Notes: a model not told the origin generated them from the letters alone. A DNA stretch of 64,000 nt from Chamaelirium japonicum (GCA_947650365.1 OX393549.1:88771556-88835555), one strand, 5' to 3'; positions 17,095 through 27,935 are shown, counted from the stretch's first letter. A program made the numbers and translations.

Positions 17095-17210
17095 TTTGCC
17101 CGTGCCCACACGAGAACTTCCTAGGGGGTCACCCATCCTGGTACTACTCTCGTCCGAGCACGCTTAACTACGGAATTTTTACGAATTCCGTAGCGGCGCA
17201 CGGTTTTAAA
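17095..17210 (-). other. 5S rRNA-like segment in the Cassandra 3' LTR
   Basis: On the minus strand this reads AGTTAAGCGTGCTCGGACGA then GTAGTACCAGGATGGGTGAC, the conserved 3' half of plant 5S rRNA with its internal promoter region. This is part of the Cassandra LTR, not a ribosomal gene. Confidence 0.88.
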
Positions 17211-17511
17211 ACGCGTCTTCTATGTTTGGGAGGGGAAATTATATATGTAGCTTAGGATCTCCTCTCCAGGCGATGTGGGGCTAACTCGTGGCCTTGTACA
17301 CCTCACCTCTCCTCACCTCACCTCATCCATCTTGGCATTCCCGCCTCAGAAGTCTTGGCTCTGGGCTCTTGGCTATTGGATCTTGGTCGTCACAATCCAC
17401 CCCCCTTAGGGCTACATGTCCTCGTGTAGTGTTAGATCCCCCCATTGCGAGGAGAACCAACTCTGATACCATTTTGTAACATCCGCCCCAAACACATAAG
17501 ATATTATCCGC

Positions 17512-17625
17512 TTTGCTCGTGCCCACACAAGAACTTTCCAGGGGGTTACCCATCCTGGTACTACTCTCGCCCGAGCACGCTTAACTACGGAGTTCTTACG
17601 AATTCCGTAGCGGCGCACGATTTTA
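17512..17625 (-). other. 5S rRNA-like segment in the Cassandra 5' LTR
   Basis: Second LTR copy of the 5S-like block: AGTTAAGCGTGCTCGGGCGA and GTAGTACCAGGATGGGTAAC on the minus strand. Confidence 0.88.
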
Positions 17626-18169
17626 AAATGCGTCTTTTATGTTTGGGAGGGAGAATTATATAAGTAGCTCAGGATCTCCTTCTCTACAAGCGATGTGGGG
17701 CTAACTCATGGCCTTGTACACCTCACCTCACCTTACCTCATCCATCTTGGAATTCCTGCCTCAGGAGTCTTGGCTCTTGGCTCTTGGCTATTGGATCTTG
17801 GTCGTCACACCTCCCTTCAATTTTGGTGCCACATGGCACTTTTTAATCAGGGTTAGGGGTTGGTCAAGGTGGGTACATCCCTCCTAACAATGATCATTAA
17901 AAAAAATTTGGAAAAAAAATTATGCCAAGTGGCATTTTTAGATTAACCATAGCAAGGGCTATTTGCACGCTACAGTTTATCGTTAAATTTGTGAACAGTT
18001 GATCGGGTTGTTTTAAGTTTTTTTTTTAGAATTTTTTTTTAAATCTTGATCTAAGTAGAGTGGATTGACCATCCATGAAAAGAAATATAGTTAAAAATTT
18101 TTATGTAGCACCCATATTGAAAGGGGGGACTAGCGTGTTGGGTGGTCGGGAGGACCGTGTTCCCTATTT

Positions 18170-18170
<1 letters not shown>

Positions 18171-18241
<71 letters not shown>
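18171..18241. repeat. (TA)n tract
   Basis: About 70 bp. It is the last TA tract of the MITE string. Confidence 0.97.
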
Positions 18242-18244
<3 letters not shown>

Positions 18245-18581
18245 AACCCTCAAGTGCTCACCTTTGGTGCGACCACGTCCCTGCGACCCAGATCAGAAAC
18301 CCGATTGTCTCTCTAACTTGTGAAGATAATACAGTTTGACATATATATAGTGTACATATATCCCATATTTGGATCCTATGTCATTAAAACAAAAGCAAGA
18401 AATGAATTGTTGCATTCTTGCACTTTCCACATTGGCCCTAATAAAATTACCAATATATACCTATCATTATTTCATGTGTCCATACCATGCACTAAAATGA
18501 CTATTTTTATGTTGTGTACGTGTAAAAGGATCCATAGATCAGCAACTGTTGCACGTGCAACGCATGTGCCAATTGCACTAG
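18242..18581 (+). mobile_element. Helitron M1, 3' portion
   Basis: Ends with the perfect 12-bp palindrome TTGCACGTGCAA (18549-18560), then CGCATGTGCCAATTGCACTAG (CTAG 18578-18581) followed by T. This is the hairpin plus CTRR layout of Helitron 3' ends. The sequence matches the 3' parts of M2 and M3. The 5' end is not identified; the left limit is the TA tract. Confidence 0.65.
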
Positions 18582-18702
18582 TCCATTAAAAAAAGGACTA
18601 ATGTGAAGGGCAATCCCACTGACCCATTATTCCTTCCACCCTATATTTTGTTTTTCATTTTATCCTTTTTAATCCTATGTTTTAATCAATGCCACCTAAT
18701 AT

Positions 18703-19185
18703 TAATCCACAACTTTGGGTCTTTACTTCTTTCCATCCTTTTACATATGTTCTGATTTTACCCTTTATCATATATATTAATCCATACCTAGTATTTTGAA
18801 TCATATGTCAGGAAAACAAACAAAAGTGCTAGGACTGTAATATGTTATTTTTGCCCTTCTCGTTCTATCCCTACACAAATCACAAATACCATCCAAGAAT
18901 ATTACCCTTTTGCCACTAATCAATTGAATCTTATCCATACCCCATAATATAAATCCACAGTTTTGGCTCCTTACTTTCTTCCATCTTTTTATATATGTTC
19001 CTCTTTTACCCTTCACTATATATATTAATCCATACCTAGTATTTTGAATTATATATCATGGAAGCAAACATAAGTGCTAGGATTGTAATATGCCAATTTT
19101 TCCCTTTCCGTTATATCCCTACACAAATCACAAATACCATATAAGAATATTACCCTTTTGCCACTAATCAATTGAATCTTATTTA
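18703..19185. repeat. ~245-bp tandem duplication inside Helitron M2
   Basis: Blocks such as CATACCTAGTATTTTGAAT, CCCTACACAAATCACAAATA and CCACTAATCAATTGAATCTT occur in the same order in both halves. Confidence 0.8.
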
Positions 19186-19444
19186 TTTATTTAAAAAACC
19201 TAGGGCGATTATGGGACTAAATCTCACTAACATGCTAACCAATTCTTCCTTCCATCCTACTTTTATGTTTTCATTTTGCCCTTCTCTTCTCTACCACTAA
19301 TCAATTGAATCTTATTTATCCATTAAAAAAACAAGGGCTATAATGGAAAGGGCAATCCCACTAGTCCACTAACCCATTCTTCTTTCCATATTACATTTTG
19401 TTCCCCATTTTATCCTTCTCAATCCTATGTTTTAAAACAACATC

Positions 19445-19945
19445 AAGGGAAATGTTTGGGTAGGGTATGGGCATTGGAACTCTACCCGATTAGCTTTTGG
19501 GTATGGGTATGAATATCCCAATACCCATACCCGAAATTCTATTGCCCCTCTAACTTGTGACCCGACCCTGACCTAAAACATCTGGTATGGGTATAGGTTA
19601 CTAGTACAAATATACTTTCAGGTATATACAAGAGACCTAAAGCATCTGGTATGGGTATTGGTTATGGGTACAAATGCACTTTCAGGTATGGGTTGTACAA
19701 GGGATTTACAAGGTTGTACAAGGTTATGGGCATAGGTTATACAAGGTTTGGGTATGGTATGGGTACAAGAACTTTACCTGGTAGGGTACGTATGGGTATT
19801 AGAACTTGCCCTATTAACTTTTGGGTATGGGTATGGGTACTTGAATACTTTTTACAAGGCTTGGGTAAGATATGGGCACATGAACTCTACCCTATTAACT
19901 ATCAGGTATGGGTATGGGTATGGGTACCTCAATATCTATATTTGA
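19445..19945. repeat. Degenerate TATGGG hexamer array
   Basis: GGGTATGGGTATGGGTA-type runs interspersed with ACAAGG and GAACTCTACCC. A related array lies at 21838-22262 in M3. This is not the plant telomere unit TTTAGGG. Confidence 0.8.
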
Positions 19946-20152
19946 CACCCGAAACCCGATTGTCTCTCTAAATTGTGTAGATAATGCAGTTTGACATATA
20001 TATAGTGTACATATATCCCATATTTGGATCATATGTCATTAAAACAAAAGCAAGAAAGGAAATATTGCATTCTTGCACTTTCCATTGTGGCCCTATAAAA
20101 ATTACCAATATACCCCTATCATTATTTCATGTGTCCATATCCTATAATAAAA

Positions 20153-21468
20153 CTAGTGCATGCCCGTGCTTGTCGGCATTGTAGCGAGCCGCAAAACATA
20201 GTCGGACCGCCTTCGGCGGCAACACACCTATCAGCATTGTAGTGGGCCGCCTTCGGCGGCAAGACCCCCTCCAGACATCACCACCGAGCCTACCACAAAC
20301 ACACCCGACTCCCTCGCGGACGCCACCAACCCATCTCAAGAACCATTGCACATCACCCTCTATTTCTTTTCCCAATTCACTCAAACAAAATCAATCATCA
20401 TAGCCGTCCATGAACCAACTAACACATGCATAGACTTCAATTTGATCCCCATTAAAGCCATGTATGCATATAACCATTTATCTCCATTATAGCCATGCAA
20501 ATTAATAGAGCATGCATGACATTCACAACCATTCCTTCTCTTCCAACGAATTCTTTTTTATTTAATTTTCTAGCCTATTTACTCTTCCCTCTTTACACTC
20601 TTTCCTAAAACTACCCATGTATTCATTCATGACCTGATCCCAATCATCCCTCTCATCCAAATTCCTCTCTCACGATCTCCTATCTTCTCTCTTGTCTAGC
20701 TGCAACCGAAACCGTAGCCCTCACACGATCCCTTTCTCGAACCTGATCGTGATCCCTTATCTTAATTCTCTCTCTTTCCTATTTTATCCCAACTGCCCAT
20801 ACCCAATGATCCTCTCGGATTACCTGAAGTCTCGGGAACGAACCTGATCACAACCGTCCCTTTTCCTCTCGATCTCCCTTTCTTCCTCTAGTTCAACCCG
20901 AGCCCGACTCCCCTTGTGTGATCCCTCTCTCTCCCCATTTCTAAGAAGCTCGCAAACGCCCCCTTTTTCTCTCATTCGTTCCCTTCCCTTTAGGTCTATC
21001 TTTTGTACCCAAATTTAATCACAGTCGTCCAACCTCAACCACAACACCATCACGTTCGAGCCATGCATGACTCCCCCTCTTTAATTCTCGATTTTCTCTC
21101 TCTTCTCTCTCTCTATCTATAAAGTCGATCACAGCCGCCTATTTCACCGACCCATGCATGCATACCTCCACATCACAATCTCTCTCTAAAACCCAGGCTG
21201 TACCCGAACTTTCTTTCCTATTTTATCTCCTTTTTTCTCTATCTTTCTCTCTCTTAAATCCCAACAAAACCTAATCGTGCTCAAGATCCCCTCTATCTTT
21301 CTCTCTGATCTTTCCTTACGTGGTGCCCCTGATCATGTCCGAGAAGATCCCTTGCAATCTCTCTCTTTCCGTACGGAGAGAGAGAGTTGGGGTAAGAGAG
21401 AGAGAGATAGACAGAGAGATCGTGGGGAAGAGAGAGAAAGAGACGGAGAGAGAGAGAGAGAGATCGAG

Positions 21469-21512
<44 letters not shown>

Positions 21513-21630
21513 CTATGATCACGTGCACGGGAGAGTTTTGTCTAGTCAACTTGCTCCGTTTTGTCATAGTTAGTTTTTATGTTTCGATTTTTTTTGTCAG
21601 CATATTGATGGCCGTCCCTTGTTATATAGA
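20153..21630 (-). mobile_element. Nested non-autonomous Helitron, 1478 bp
   Basis: On the minus strand it starts TCTATATAACAAGGGACGG (ending at 21630) and ends GACAAGCACGGGCATGCACTAG (CTAG at 20153-20156). It sits exactly between A (20152) and T (21631) of M2: joining the flanks restores ATAATAAAA then TGAATATTTTTAATTT, which matches the uninterrupted M3 at about 22473-22500. The interior has pyrimidine-rich then GA-rich DNA and no helicase frame. Confidence 0.8.
21365..21508. repeat. (GA)n-rich tract
   Basis: GA-rich run in the nested Helitron, like the window start. It generates RERE frames. Confidence 0.9.
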
Positions 21631-21714
21631 TGAATATTTTTAATTTATGTACATGTAAAAGGGTCCATAGATCAGCAGCTGTTGCACGTGCAACGCACAT
21701 GCCATTTGCATTAG

Positions 21715-22555
21715 TCCATTAGAAAAAGGTCTATAATGTGAAGAGCAATCCCACTAACCTATTCTTCCTTCCATCCTACATTTTGTTCCCCATTTTATCA
21801 TTCTCAATCCTATGTTTTAAAAGAATATCAAGGGAAATGTTTGGGTAGGGTATGGGCATAGGAACTCTACCCGATTAACTTTTGGGTATGGATATGGATA
21901 CCCTAATACCCATACCTGAAACCCAATTGCCCCTCTAAATTGTGACCCAACACCGATCTGAAACATCAGGTACGGGGTATGGGTACAAATGTATTTCAGG
22001 TATGGGTATGGGTTGTACAAGGTTTTTACAAGGCTTAGGTATGGTATGGGTATGGGTATGGGTTGTACAAGTTTTGGGTAGAGTATGAGTATAGGAATTT
22101 TACCTGGTAGGGTATGGGTATAGAAACTCTACGCTATTAACTTTCAGGCATGGGTATGGGTATGGGTACCTTGATACTTTTTACAAGGCTTGCGTAAGGT
22201 ATGAGTATAGAAACTCTACCCGATTAATTGTCGGGCATGGGTATGGATACCTCAATACCCATATTGGAAACCCGAAAATCGATTGTCTCTTTAACTTGTG
22301 TAGATAATATAGTTTGATATATATATAATGTACATATACCCCATATTTGAATCCTATGTCATTAAAACAAAAGCAAGGAAGCAAGTGTTGCATCCTTGCA
22401 CTTCCCATTGTGGCCTTACAAAACTGGTCAATTACCAATATGCCCTTATCATTATTTCATGTGTCCATGCCCTATAATAAAATGACTAATTTTAATTTGT
22501 GTACGTATAGAAGGGTCCATAGATCAACAAATGATTCACATGTTCAGTGCACTAG
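21715..22555 (+). mobile_element. Helitron M3 (non-autonomous), 841 bp
   Basis: Begins TCCATTAGAAAAAGG directly after the TTAG of M2 and ends CAGTGCACTAG (CTAG 22552-22555) followed by T. It contains the second TATGGG array. The terminal palindrome seen in M1 and M2 is decayed here (ATGATTCACATGTTCAG). Confidence 0.65.
21838..22262. repeat. Degenerate TATGGG hexamer array
   Basis: GGTATGGGTATGGGTATGGG near 22033-22052 is the purest run. It is homologous in position to the array of M2. Confidence 0.8.
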
Positions 22556-22634
22556 TATTTATATTAACCGAATTCAGAGTCTTATTGAAATTCTCCCCAA
22601 TCTCATGCCCTACTAAGACTAATCTAATATCTAA

Positions 22635-22947
22635 TCTATATATCAATACTAAAATGGAAGCCTCTCTCCCGTGTTGTGACACGTGGATGTCTTTTAAAGA
22701 GCTAGAATTTTTCTTCCGTGTATGAATGCGGCTCACATTTAAATCATATAATATATTAAAACCTACCATAAAAATGATAAAACTTATTCAATGGTATTTA
22801 ATAGTCATTTGATGTCAATATCTCTCTCTCTCTAACAAGTGAATCACATTCACTTCAGATTTCACACTTCTTCGAATAGTTATGATGTCATTTGTGCCAA
22901 ATGGCATACATCAAGCTCATTTGGGCATTGTCCGAGTTTCTTACTAG
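22635..22947 (+). mobile_element. Mini-Helitron N1, 313 bp
   Basis: A then TCTATATATCAATACTAAAA at the left and GAGTTTCTTACTAG then T at the right, fitting insertion between A and T. It contains ATCTCTCTCTCTCTAAC. Two relatives lie at 28244-28569 and 39684-40033. It is non-coding and far shorter than usual Helitrons. Confidence 0.72.
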
Positions 22948-23257
22948 TACAATAAGAAATCATAAGAGCCTCTTAACACTTTATTGTAATACATTGATTT
23001 TTTTTATCAAGCAGTTGCATAAATGGTGGAGAAAAGTCTTTCTGGAGCATCCCCCACGAGAGTAGAAATTTGGGTGTGACTAACACTAAGACAAACATTA
23101 GGGATGGACTTAAGGCTAAAGGCAAACATTAGTTGTCTTTCTTTTTTTTTTTAGAAATCCCTCTCGGAGAATGAGGGGGGGTTTGGCCTGGAGCCCTACC
23201 TGTTTATTAAAGAAGAGGAGGGGAAGGTTACAACTCAAGGGTTGCTATTACAAAGGT

Positions 23258-24148
23258 TCAACAGAAAACTCCTAGCTCCTGTCGTAGGCAGGACGCCCAA
23301 AGGTGGATCAACGACCTCGTCATGAGAATGACCCTATCCGTTGACAAAGCCTTGCCCTGGAAGATCCTCCGATTCCTCTTTAGCGATATAGACCACGAGA
23401 TCTCGATGGCGAGCATGTCCCAGCCGCATCGATCAGGACCCTTGAAACGCCTACGTCGCCAAGGTCCCCACAACTTTACGATGCTGTCCGGGGTAGATCT
23501 GGCACCCAGGAGGTGAGTGAAGTGAGCCCATACAGACCTCGAGAAGTTGCAACCCAGCAATAGGTGGTCGGTAGTCTCCTCCGCCCTACCGCACAGGCCA
23601 CAAGCAGGGTCAGACACCCTCGGATGGTTCCTCCGTAGCAAATTGACCTTCATGAGAATCCTGTTCTGGAAAGAGAGAAGCCTTAAGATCTTCGACTTAG
23701 GAGGGAATCTAGCTCTATAGATCGCCTTGGCCGGAGGGCAGGAAATCCCTCCGAAGTTGAGGAATCGGTAGCAACTCCGAACGGAGTAGGTCCCCGAGTT
23801 GGTCCACCGCCACCCCACTCCATCAGGGGCCTCCGAGAGAGAAACCCCTCCCAAAACCTCTAGCAGTTGACCCAGCTCGGGAAGGTACTTTGGAGGGAAC
23901 AGGACAATGAACTTGGGTCTCCAATCCGTGATCCCCCCACGGACTGAGGCCTGAGACCGAACCGACGCTCCCTTAAACGGAGCCATGGCGTAGAGGTTGT
24001 AGAACAACGTCCAGAGCGGAAGTTTGCCAATCCAGAGGTCCTTCCAAAATCGAACCTTCGTCCTGCTACCCGCAATGATCATGGAGCCGCATCGATAGAT
24101 TTGAGATACTCTGGAGACCCCTTTCCAGAAGGATGAGATCGGCCCCAA
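23258..24148 (-). pseudogene. LINE ORF2 C-terminal part with zf-RVT domain
   Basis: A 296-codon open stretch is the longest intact part of this LINE. It carries WTNSGTYSVRSCYRFLNFGG, CPPAKAIYRARFPPKSKIL and the zinc-binding CGLCGRAEETTDHLLLGC, then a basic C-terminus ending LRQELGVFC. It is about 75% identical by eye to 49230-49808 over the shared region. It belongs with the reverse-transcriptase frames at 24265-25579 and is not a stand-alone gene. Confidence 0.85.
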
Positions 24149-24264
24149 AATCCTCGATCTGGAATGAAGGGGGAGAATCCCCCGAAGTACCTCGCTGTGA
24201 TGATGTTCGTCCAGACATCGTCAGCTTCCGACTGGAGTCTCCACTACCATTTCCCCAACATCAC

Positions 24265-25579
24265 CTAGTTAAAGTCCTGCATGTTCAGGATCCCCAAGCC
24301 CCCTTGTTCCTTTGATTTGCATACACTACCCCAAGCTAGGAGAGGGTAAGAACCAGAGTTGCCTGCAGCCCCCCACCATAAGAAACTGCATCGCAGCCTA
24401 TCGATCCGGTTAATGACCCACACAGGGAAGTGATAGAAGGAGAGATAGTAGGACGGGATGGCGAACATAACGGAGTTGAGTAGGGTCAGGCTTCCTCCAA
24501 TCGAGAGCAGATTGTTCTTCCACCCTGAAAGACGTCTCTCTAGCCTCTGTATAAGTTCAAGCCACCCGTCCCTTGGCAAGGTTGGAGAGAGGGAGGCTCA
24601 GGTAGCAGGATGGAAGCTTCCCAATTCCACAACCGAGGATTACTGACAGATCTAGCGGAAGATCCGAGAGGGCCCCCAAGTAGAAGATGGCTGACTTAGC
24701 TTAGTTGACCTTCAGCCCGGACGCGAGACGGAAACACTGAAGAAGGAGCCTAAGAACCATCGCCTGCACCCGATCAGCCTTCAAGAACAGCAAGGTATCA
24801 TCCACGAAGTGAAGGTTCGAGACCTCCCAAGTCTCCGTCCTGATGTCTTCCAAGAGGCCAAACTGGACCGTATGTTTCAAGATCGCGTCGAAGATATCAA
24901 CTGCTAGTATAAAAAGGAAGGAGATAGAGGGCATCCCTGCTTCACCCACCGGTGCATCAGAAAGGAGTTGCCTAATTCTCTGTTAATGAGGTATAAGAGT
25001 CTGGATGAGGAGAGACAATCCCAGATCCATCCCAGCCAATAATTGGGGAGCCCCCTCTGCCAAAGGCTCTCGAGCAAGAACCCCCAGCCCAGCTTGTCAA
25101 ATGCCTTCTCGAAGTCCAGCTTGAGGAGCACCGCCTCGCCATGCACCTCGCGAAGGTGATGAAGAACCTCCTGGGCAGTCGCCACGCTATATATCCAGGA
25201 TGCTCCTCCCCTTGATTAAAGTTGATTGGGAGTGGCCAATTAGATCCGGAAGCAGCATGACCAGTCTGACCGAGATTATCTTTGCAACCGCCTTGTAGAT
25301 ACAATTGGACAGGCTAATCGGGCGGCAATCGCGAATGGAGCAAGCACCCTCCTTCTTTAGAATGAGAACAATCCAAGAGTGATTGAGGCTTTTGAGGTTG
25401 ACTTGCCCCGTGACGAAATCTGTGAGGAAGCATAGAAGATCTGGCTTGAGAGTCTCCCAATACCGTTGGAAGAAGAGGAAGGGAAAGCCATCCGGAAAGC
25501 ACTCCGGAATTCCTCCTCTAGGAAAGGCCTCGACAGAGGCTCCAGATTTGAAATCCGCTGGGAAGTTAGGTTCTCCCAA
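24265..25579 (-). pseudogene. LINE reverse-transcriptase domain, broken frames
   Basis: Three overlapping minus-strand frames cover the domain: 25579-25187 (GFPFLFFQRYWETLKPDLL ... ISLSNCIYKAVAKIISVRL), 25185-24904 (VLLKLDFEKAFDKLGWGFLL ... QGCPLSPSFLY) and 24949-24701 (FVDDTLLFLKADRV). The 24579-24265 frame adds the thumb-like region SGWKNNLLSIGGSLTLLNSV. The Phe in the FVDD box in place of the usual Tyr or Phe-Ala form is common in plant L1s. Confidence 0.85.
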
Positions 25580-26724
25580 TCCAGCGGAAGGGGATAGAGA
25601 TCATCCCGGTCGAACTCCTTCTTGAAGAATCCCGTGGCCCCCCGTAGGATGGCCCGCTGGTCGTCGAAGTGGTCCTCCTCAAGATCCAGGGACGGGATCA
25701 GATTGCATCTTTAGCGGCCGTTAGCAATGTTGTGGAAGTACTTGGTGTTCAGGTCACCCTCGGCCACCCAGCGATCTCATGAGCATTGATTCCACATGAC
25801 CTCCTTCATGTTGAGAACCTCCAACAGCTCAGAGGATCGACACTCTGTAAGGTCTCTCTCAGCTTACTCGACGGGCCCCGCCTCCTCCCGAATCTCAAGC
25901 TCCCTAATGCACTGCAGCAGTCCGTCTTGTGTCTCTTCACACTCCCAAAGTGCTCCCCTGCCTAGCGAGAAATCGACCTTTTCATAAACCGGAGTTTGAA
26001 CGAAAGATTCAGCGCCGAGTTCAGAATGGTCGGAGTTGCGGTCCACCAAATCTCTACTCTCTCGTTGAATCCCTCCTAAAGAGTCCACATTTTCTCAAAC
26101 CTTAAAGGTGGCCTATGCCTCCCCCCCTCCCCCGTGTCGAGAAGCACCGACACATGGTTTAAATGGAAACAGGTGAGGGCAACTGTGGAGGAAAGGGAGA
26201 ACAAGGAGTCCCACTCTGCCGAGACAAGAAAATGGTCCAGTCTCACGAAGATCGACTGCTGCTCTCCTATTGGACCACGTGAAAGCTCTCCCCCCCATTG
26301 GGAGATCGATCAAGCCGAACTTAGACACGAAGGAGGAGAAGGCTTCCATCTCTTGCCAGTTCCCCTGGTGCCCACTTCTTTCCCCAACGAATCTAGTAGC
26401 ATTGAAGTCACCGTTCAGTACCTAGGTGCTTGGGAACGCTCCCCGTACCGCTCGAAGCTCCTCCTAGAACTCGAAGGATAGGCGGTGGTCGGACGGCCCG
26501 TAGACAGAGGTAATGGTCCATGCCCTGCCGTCCGCCAGGTTGCACAGGGAGACCGTGAGGGAGAAGTTTCCGAAGAGTCGGTCGGTAAGCAAAAACAGAG
26601 ATTTGTCCCATCCTAAATGGATGCCCCATGCTGTCCTAACGGACCCCCGAGACTCCCAAGTGTTGATCCTGTTGTTGCTGAGAGACCGGAGGAAACGTCA
26701 TGATGGGTCGGCAAATTAGTTGTC

Positions 26725-26868
26725 ATTATCGTGAAACAATAACAATTTCAGGAACTGTACGTCAAATTCTTTTTTTTCTTTTTGCTGCAATCGAAACATA
26801 GTTTTTTTTTTTTTAGATTCGTAGGTGTCTAGATACTTTTTGGGCAATTTTTTTTATTTGTTGGACCA
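26725..26868. other. Short A/T-rich interval with T-run
   Basis: A T run at 26799-26813 followed by GATTCGTAGGTGTCTAGATA resembles 29468-29515 (GATCGGCAGGTGTTCCGAAA). Both look like the complement of a retroposon 3' end. The element type was not identified. Confidence 0.4.
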
Positions 26869-26969
26869 GTCAGGTGGTTAGAGGATTGGGCACTAGAGCA
26901 CTAGAGGAAGGGCTCATAGGGGTCCAGTGATCGAAACGGTAAATGCACCGTATTTGTTATTTATTAAAT

Positions 26970-27232
26970 GGGTAAATTAACTTTGCCCCTCCACCCACCC
27001 AAAGTTTAGTTCAAAAACACTTAACCGGACCGCCTAAAGTTAAAAAACTACAGTTTGCCCCTACAATTCAGTCTTAATTAGGTAAAAATTACCAAATGGG
27101 GAAATTAAGTAGTTGACAAAAGGGGTATTGTGCTAACATTTCAAACTTTAGGAAGCGATTTGGAACAAAATAAACTACAGGACGGTTAAGTGTTTTTGAG
27201 CTAAACTTAAGGAAGCAAAGTGTGATTTACCC
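26970..27232. mobile_element. Mutator-type MITE, 263 bp, 9-bp TSD
   Basis: The TSD TTATTAAAT is exact on both sides (26961-26969 and 27233-27241). The inverted ends are GGGTAAATTAACTTTGC and GGGTAAATCACACTTTGC, with further inverted homology around AGTTTAGTTCAAAAACACTT. No coding capacity. Confidence 0.82.
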
Positions 27233-27333
27233 TTATTAAATTTCATAATCATGTGGATAAAGTTCCATAATCTCATGGACATGACATCAACAGCCATGAT
27301 TTGCATGTGCAAACAAGGCACGTTGGCCTTGAG

Positions 27334-27831
27334 TAGAGGTGGCGATCCTTGACCCGACCCGCCAAATTGACTCGAATCCAACCCGAAGTTAGCTGGTTTG
27401 GATTTGGCCTAAATAGGTTGGGGTTATAAACGGGTTGACCCTATTGACTTGTTTTTTAATGGGTCTGGTTTGGGTTTAAATCTATAACCCGATTGACCCG
27501 ACTTGATCTATTTACAAGCCGTTTCTTAAACGGGTCGGATCAACCTGTATACAATCCGATTCATGTAACAGCCCGTTTATTTAATCGGACGGGTTAATAT
27601 TTTCCTTCTATTTAATGACTTAGAGATTTTGTAGTAAAAACATGATTTAAGAGCATATTTGAGCTATGTTTTTAAGCATTTGCAACAGGCTTTAAATCAA
27701 TAAAAAGACCAAATCCAATTTGATATGACCCGACCAGTTTTATTAAACGGGTTTAACGGGTCGGGTTCTGATGGGGTGTTTTTCCCTTGTATCTATCACC
27801 TATGTCTCAACCTGACCCATTGCCACCTCTA
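27334..27831. mobile_element. hAT-type MITE, 498 bp, 8-bp TSD
   Basis: Ends TAGAGGTGGCGAT and inverted TAGAGGTGGCAAT. The TSD is GCCTTGAG / GACTTGAG (one change). The interior is rich in GACCCGAC and CGGGTTG on both strands, as in the element at 46716-47141. Confidence 0.75.
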
Positions 27832-27935
27832 GACTTGAGAAAAAGTTCGCTCCAGAGTATCCATACAGGGAGTCAAACCGCAAAGCTCTCCAACATGGGA
27901 ACGAGGAAGTATAACTAGGACCTACAATATTATTA

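Larger units (their letters stand above)
17059..17809 (-). mobile_element. Cassandra terminal-repeat retrotransposon in miniature (looks whole)
   Basis: Two direct LTRs of about 335 bp (17059-17394 and 17475-17809) flank an ~80-bp centre. On the minus strand each LTR starts TGTGACGACCAAGATCC and contains a 5S rRNA-like segment. The primer-binding site TGGTATCAGAGT (complement at 17460-17471) is that of initiator Met tRNA, and a G-rich tract (complement of CCACCCCCCTTA) precedes the 3' LTR. Flanks CCACC / CCTCC fit a 5-bp TSD with one change. The family is known to be non-coding. About two dozen LTR differences by eye suggest it is older than the Copia element at 52-62 kb. Confidence 0.9.
17008..18170. 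mobile_element. MITE type F, copy F5, split by a Cassandra element
   Basis: F termini GGAATAGGGAACACGGTCC at the left and GGAGGACCGTGTTCCC at the right. The F sequence stops at 17058 and resumes at 17810. Without the insert the element is about 410 bp, like F1 and F3. Confidence 0.78.
18582..21714 (+). mobile_element. Helitron M2 (non-autonomous), carrying a nested Helitron
   Basis: Begins TCCATTAAAAAAAGG immediately after the CTAG of M1 and ends GCATTAG, again preceded by TTGCACGTGCAA (21681-21692). It lacks a Rep/helicase frame. It contains a tandem duplication (18703-18942 and 18955-19185), a second start-like TCCATTAAAAAAACAAGG at 19319, and the TATGGG array. The nested element at 20153-21630 splits its 3' part. 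Confidence 0.65.
23138..26714 (-). mobile_element. L1-type LINE, 5'-truncated, ORF2 only
   Basis: Flanked by the TSD ATTAGTTGTC (23128-23137 and 26715-26724), with a T run at 23141-23152 as the complement of its A tail. On the minus strand it holds, in order, an endonuclease C-terminal part (about 26600-26100, DLPMGGRAFTWSNRR), reverse transcriptase (about 25580-24300, with LDFEKAFDKLGWGFL and the catalytic box FVDD at 24797-24808) and a zf-RVT domain (about 23830-23520, CGLCG ... TTDHLLLGC). The ORF is split over several frames by stops and shifts, so it is dead. ORF1 and the first part of the endonuclease are absent. Confidence 0.9.
26870..27914 (-). repeat. Repeat K, copy 1, with two nested MITEs
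   Basis: On the minus strand it runs from CTTCCTCGTTCCCATGTTGG (27913) through GCCTTGTTTGCACATGCAAA and CTGTTGATGTCATGTCCATG to GACTGGTCCAACAAATAAA (26863-26881). It matches 29630-29806, 39385-39640 and part of 34200-34310. It is split by a hAT-type MITE (27334-27831) and a Mutator-type MITE (26970-27232). The A-rich end suggests a retroposon. The family is not recognised. Confidence 0.6.

Noticed and set aside
17095-17625. Two 5S rRNA genes
   Set aside because: The 5S-like blocks sit in the paired LTRs of a Cassandra element, with primer site and TSD, so they are not ribosomal genes.
19445-22262. Telomeric repeats
   Set aside because: The unit is TATGGG, highly degenerate and inside Helitrons, not TTTAGGG.
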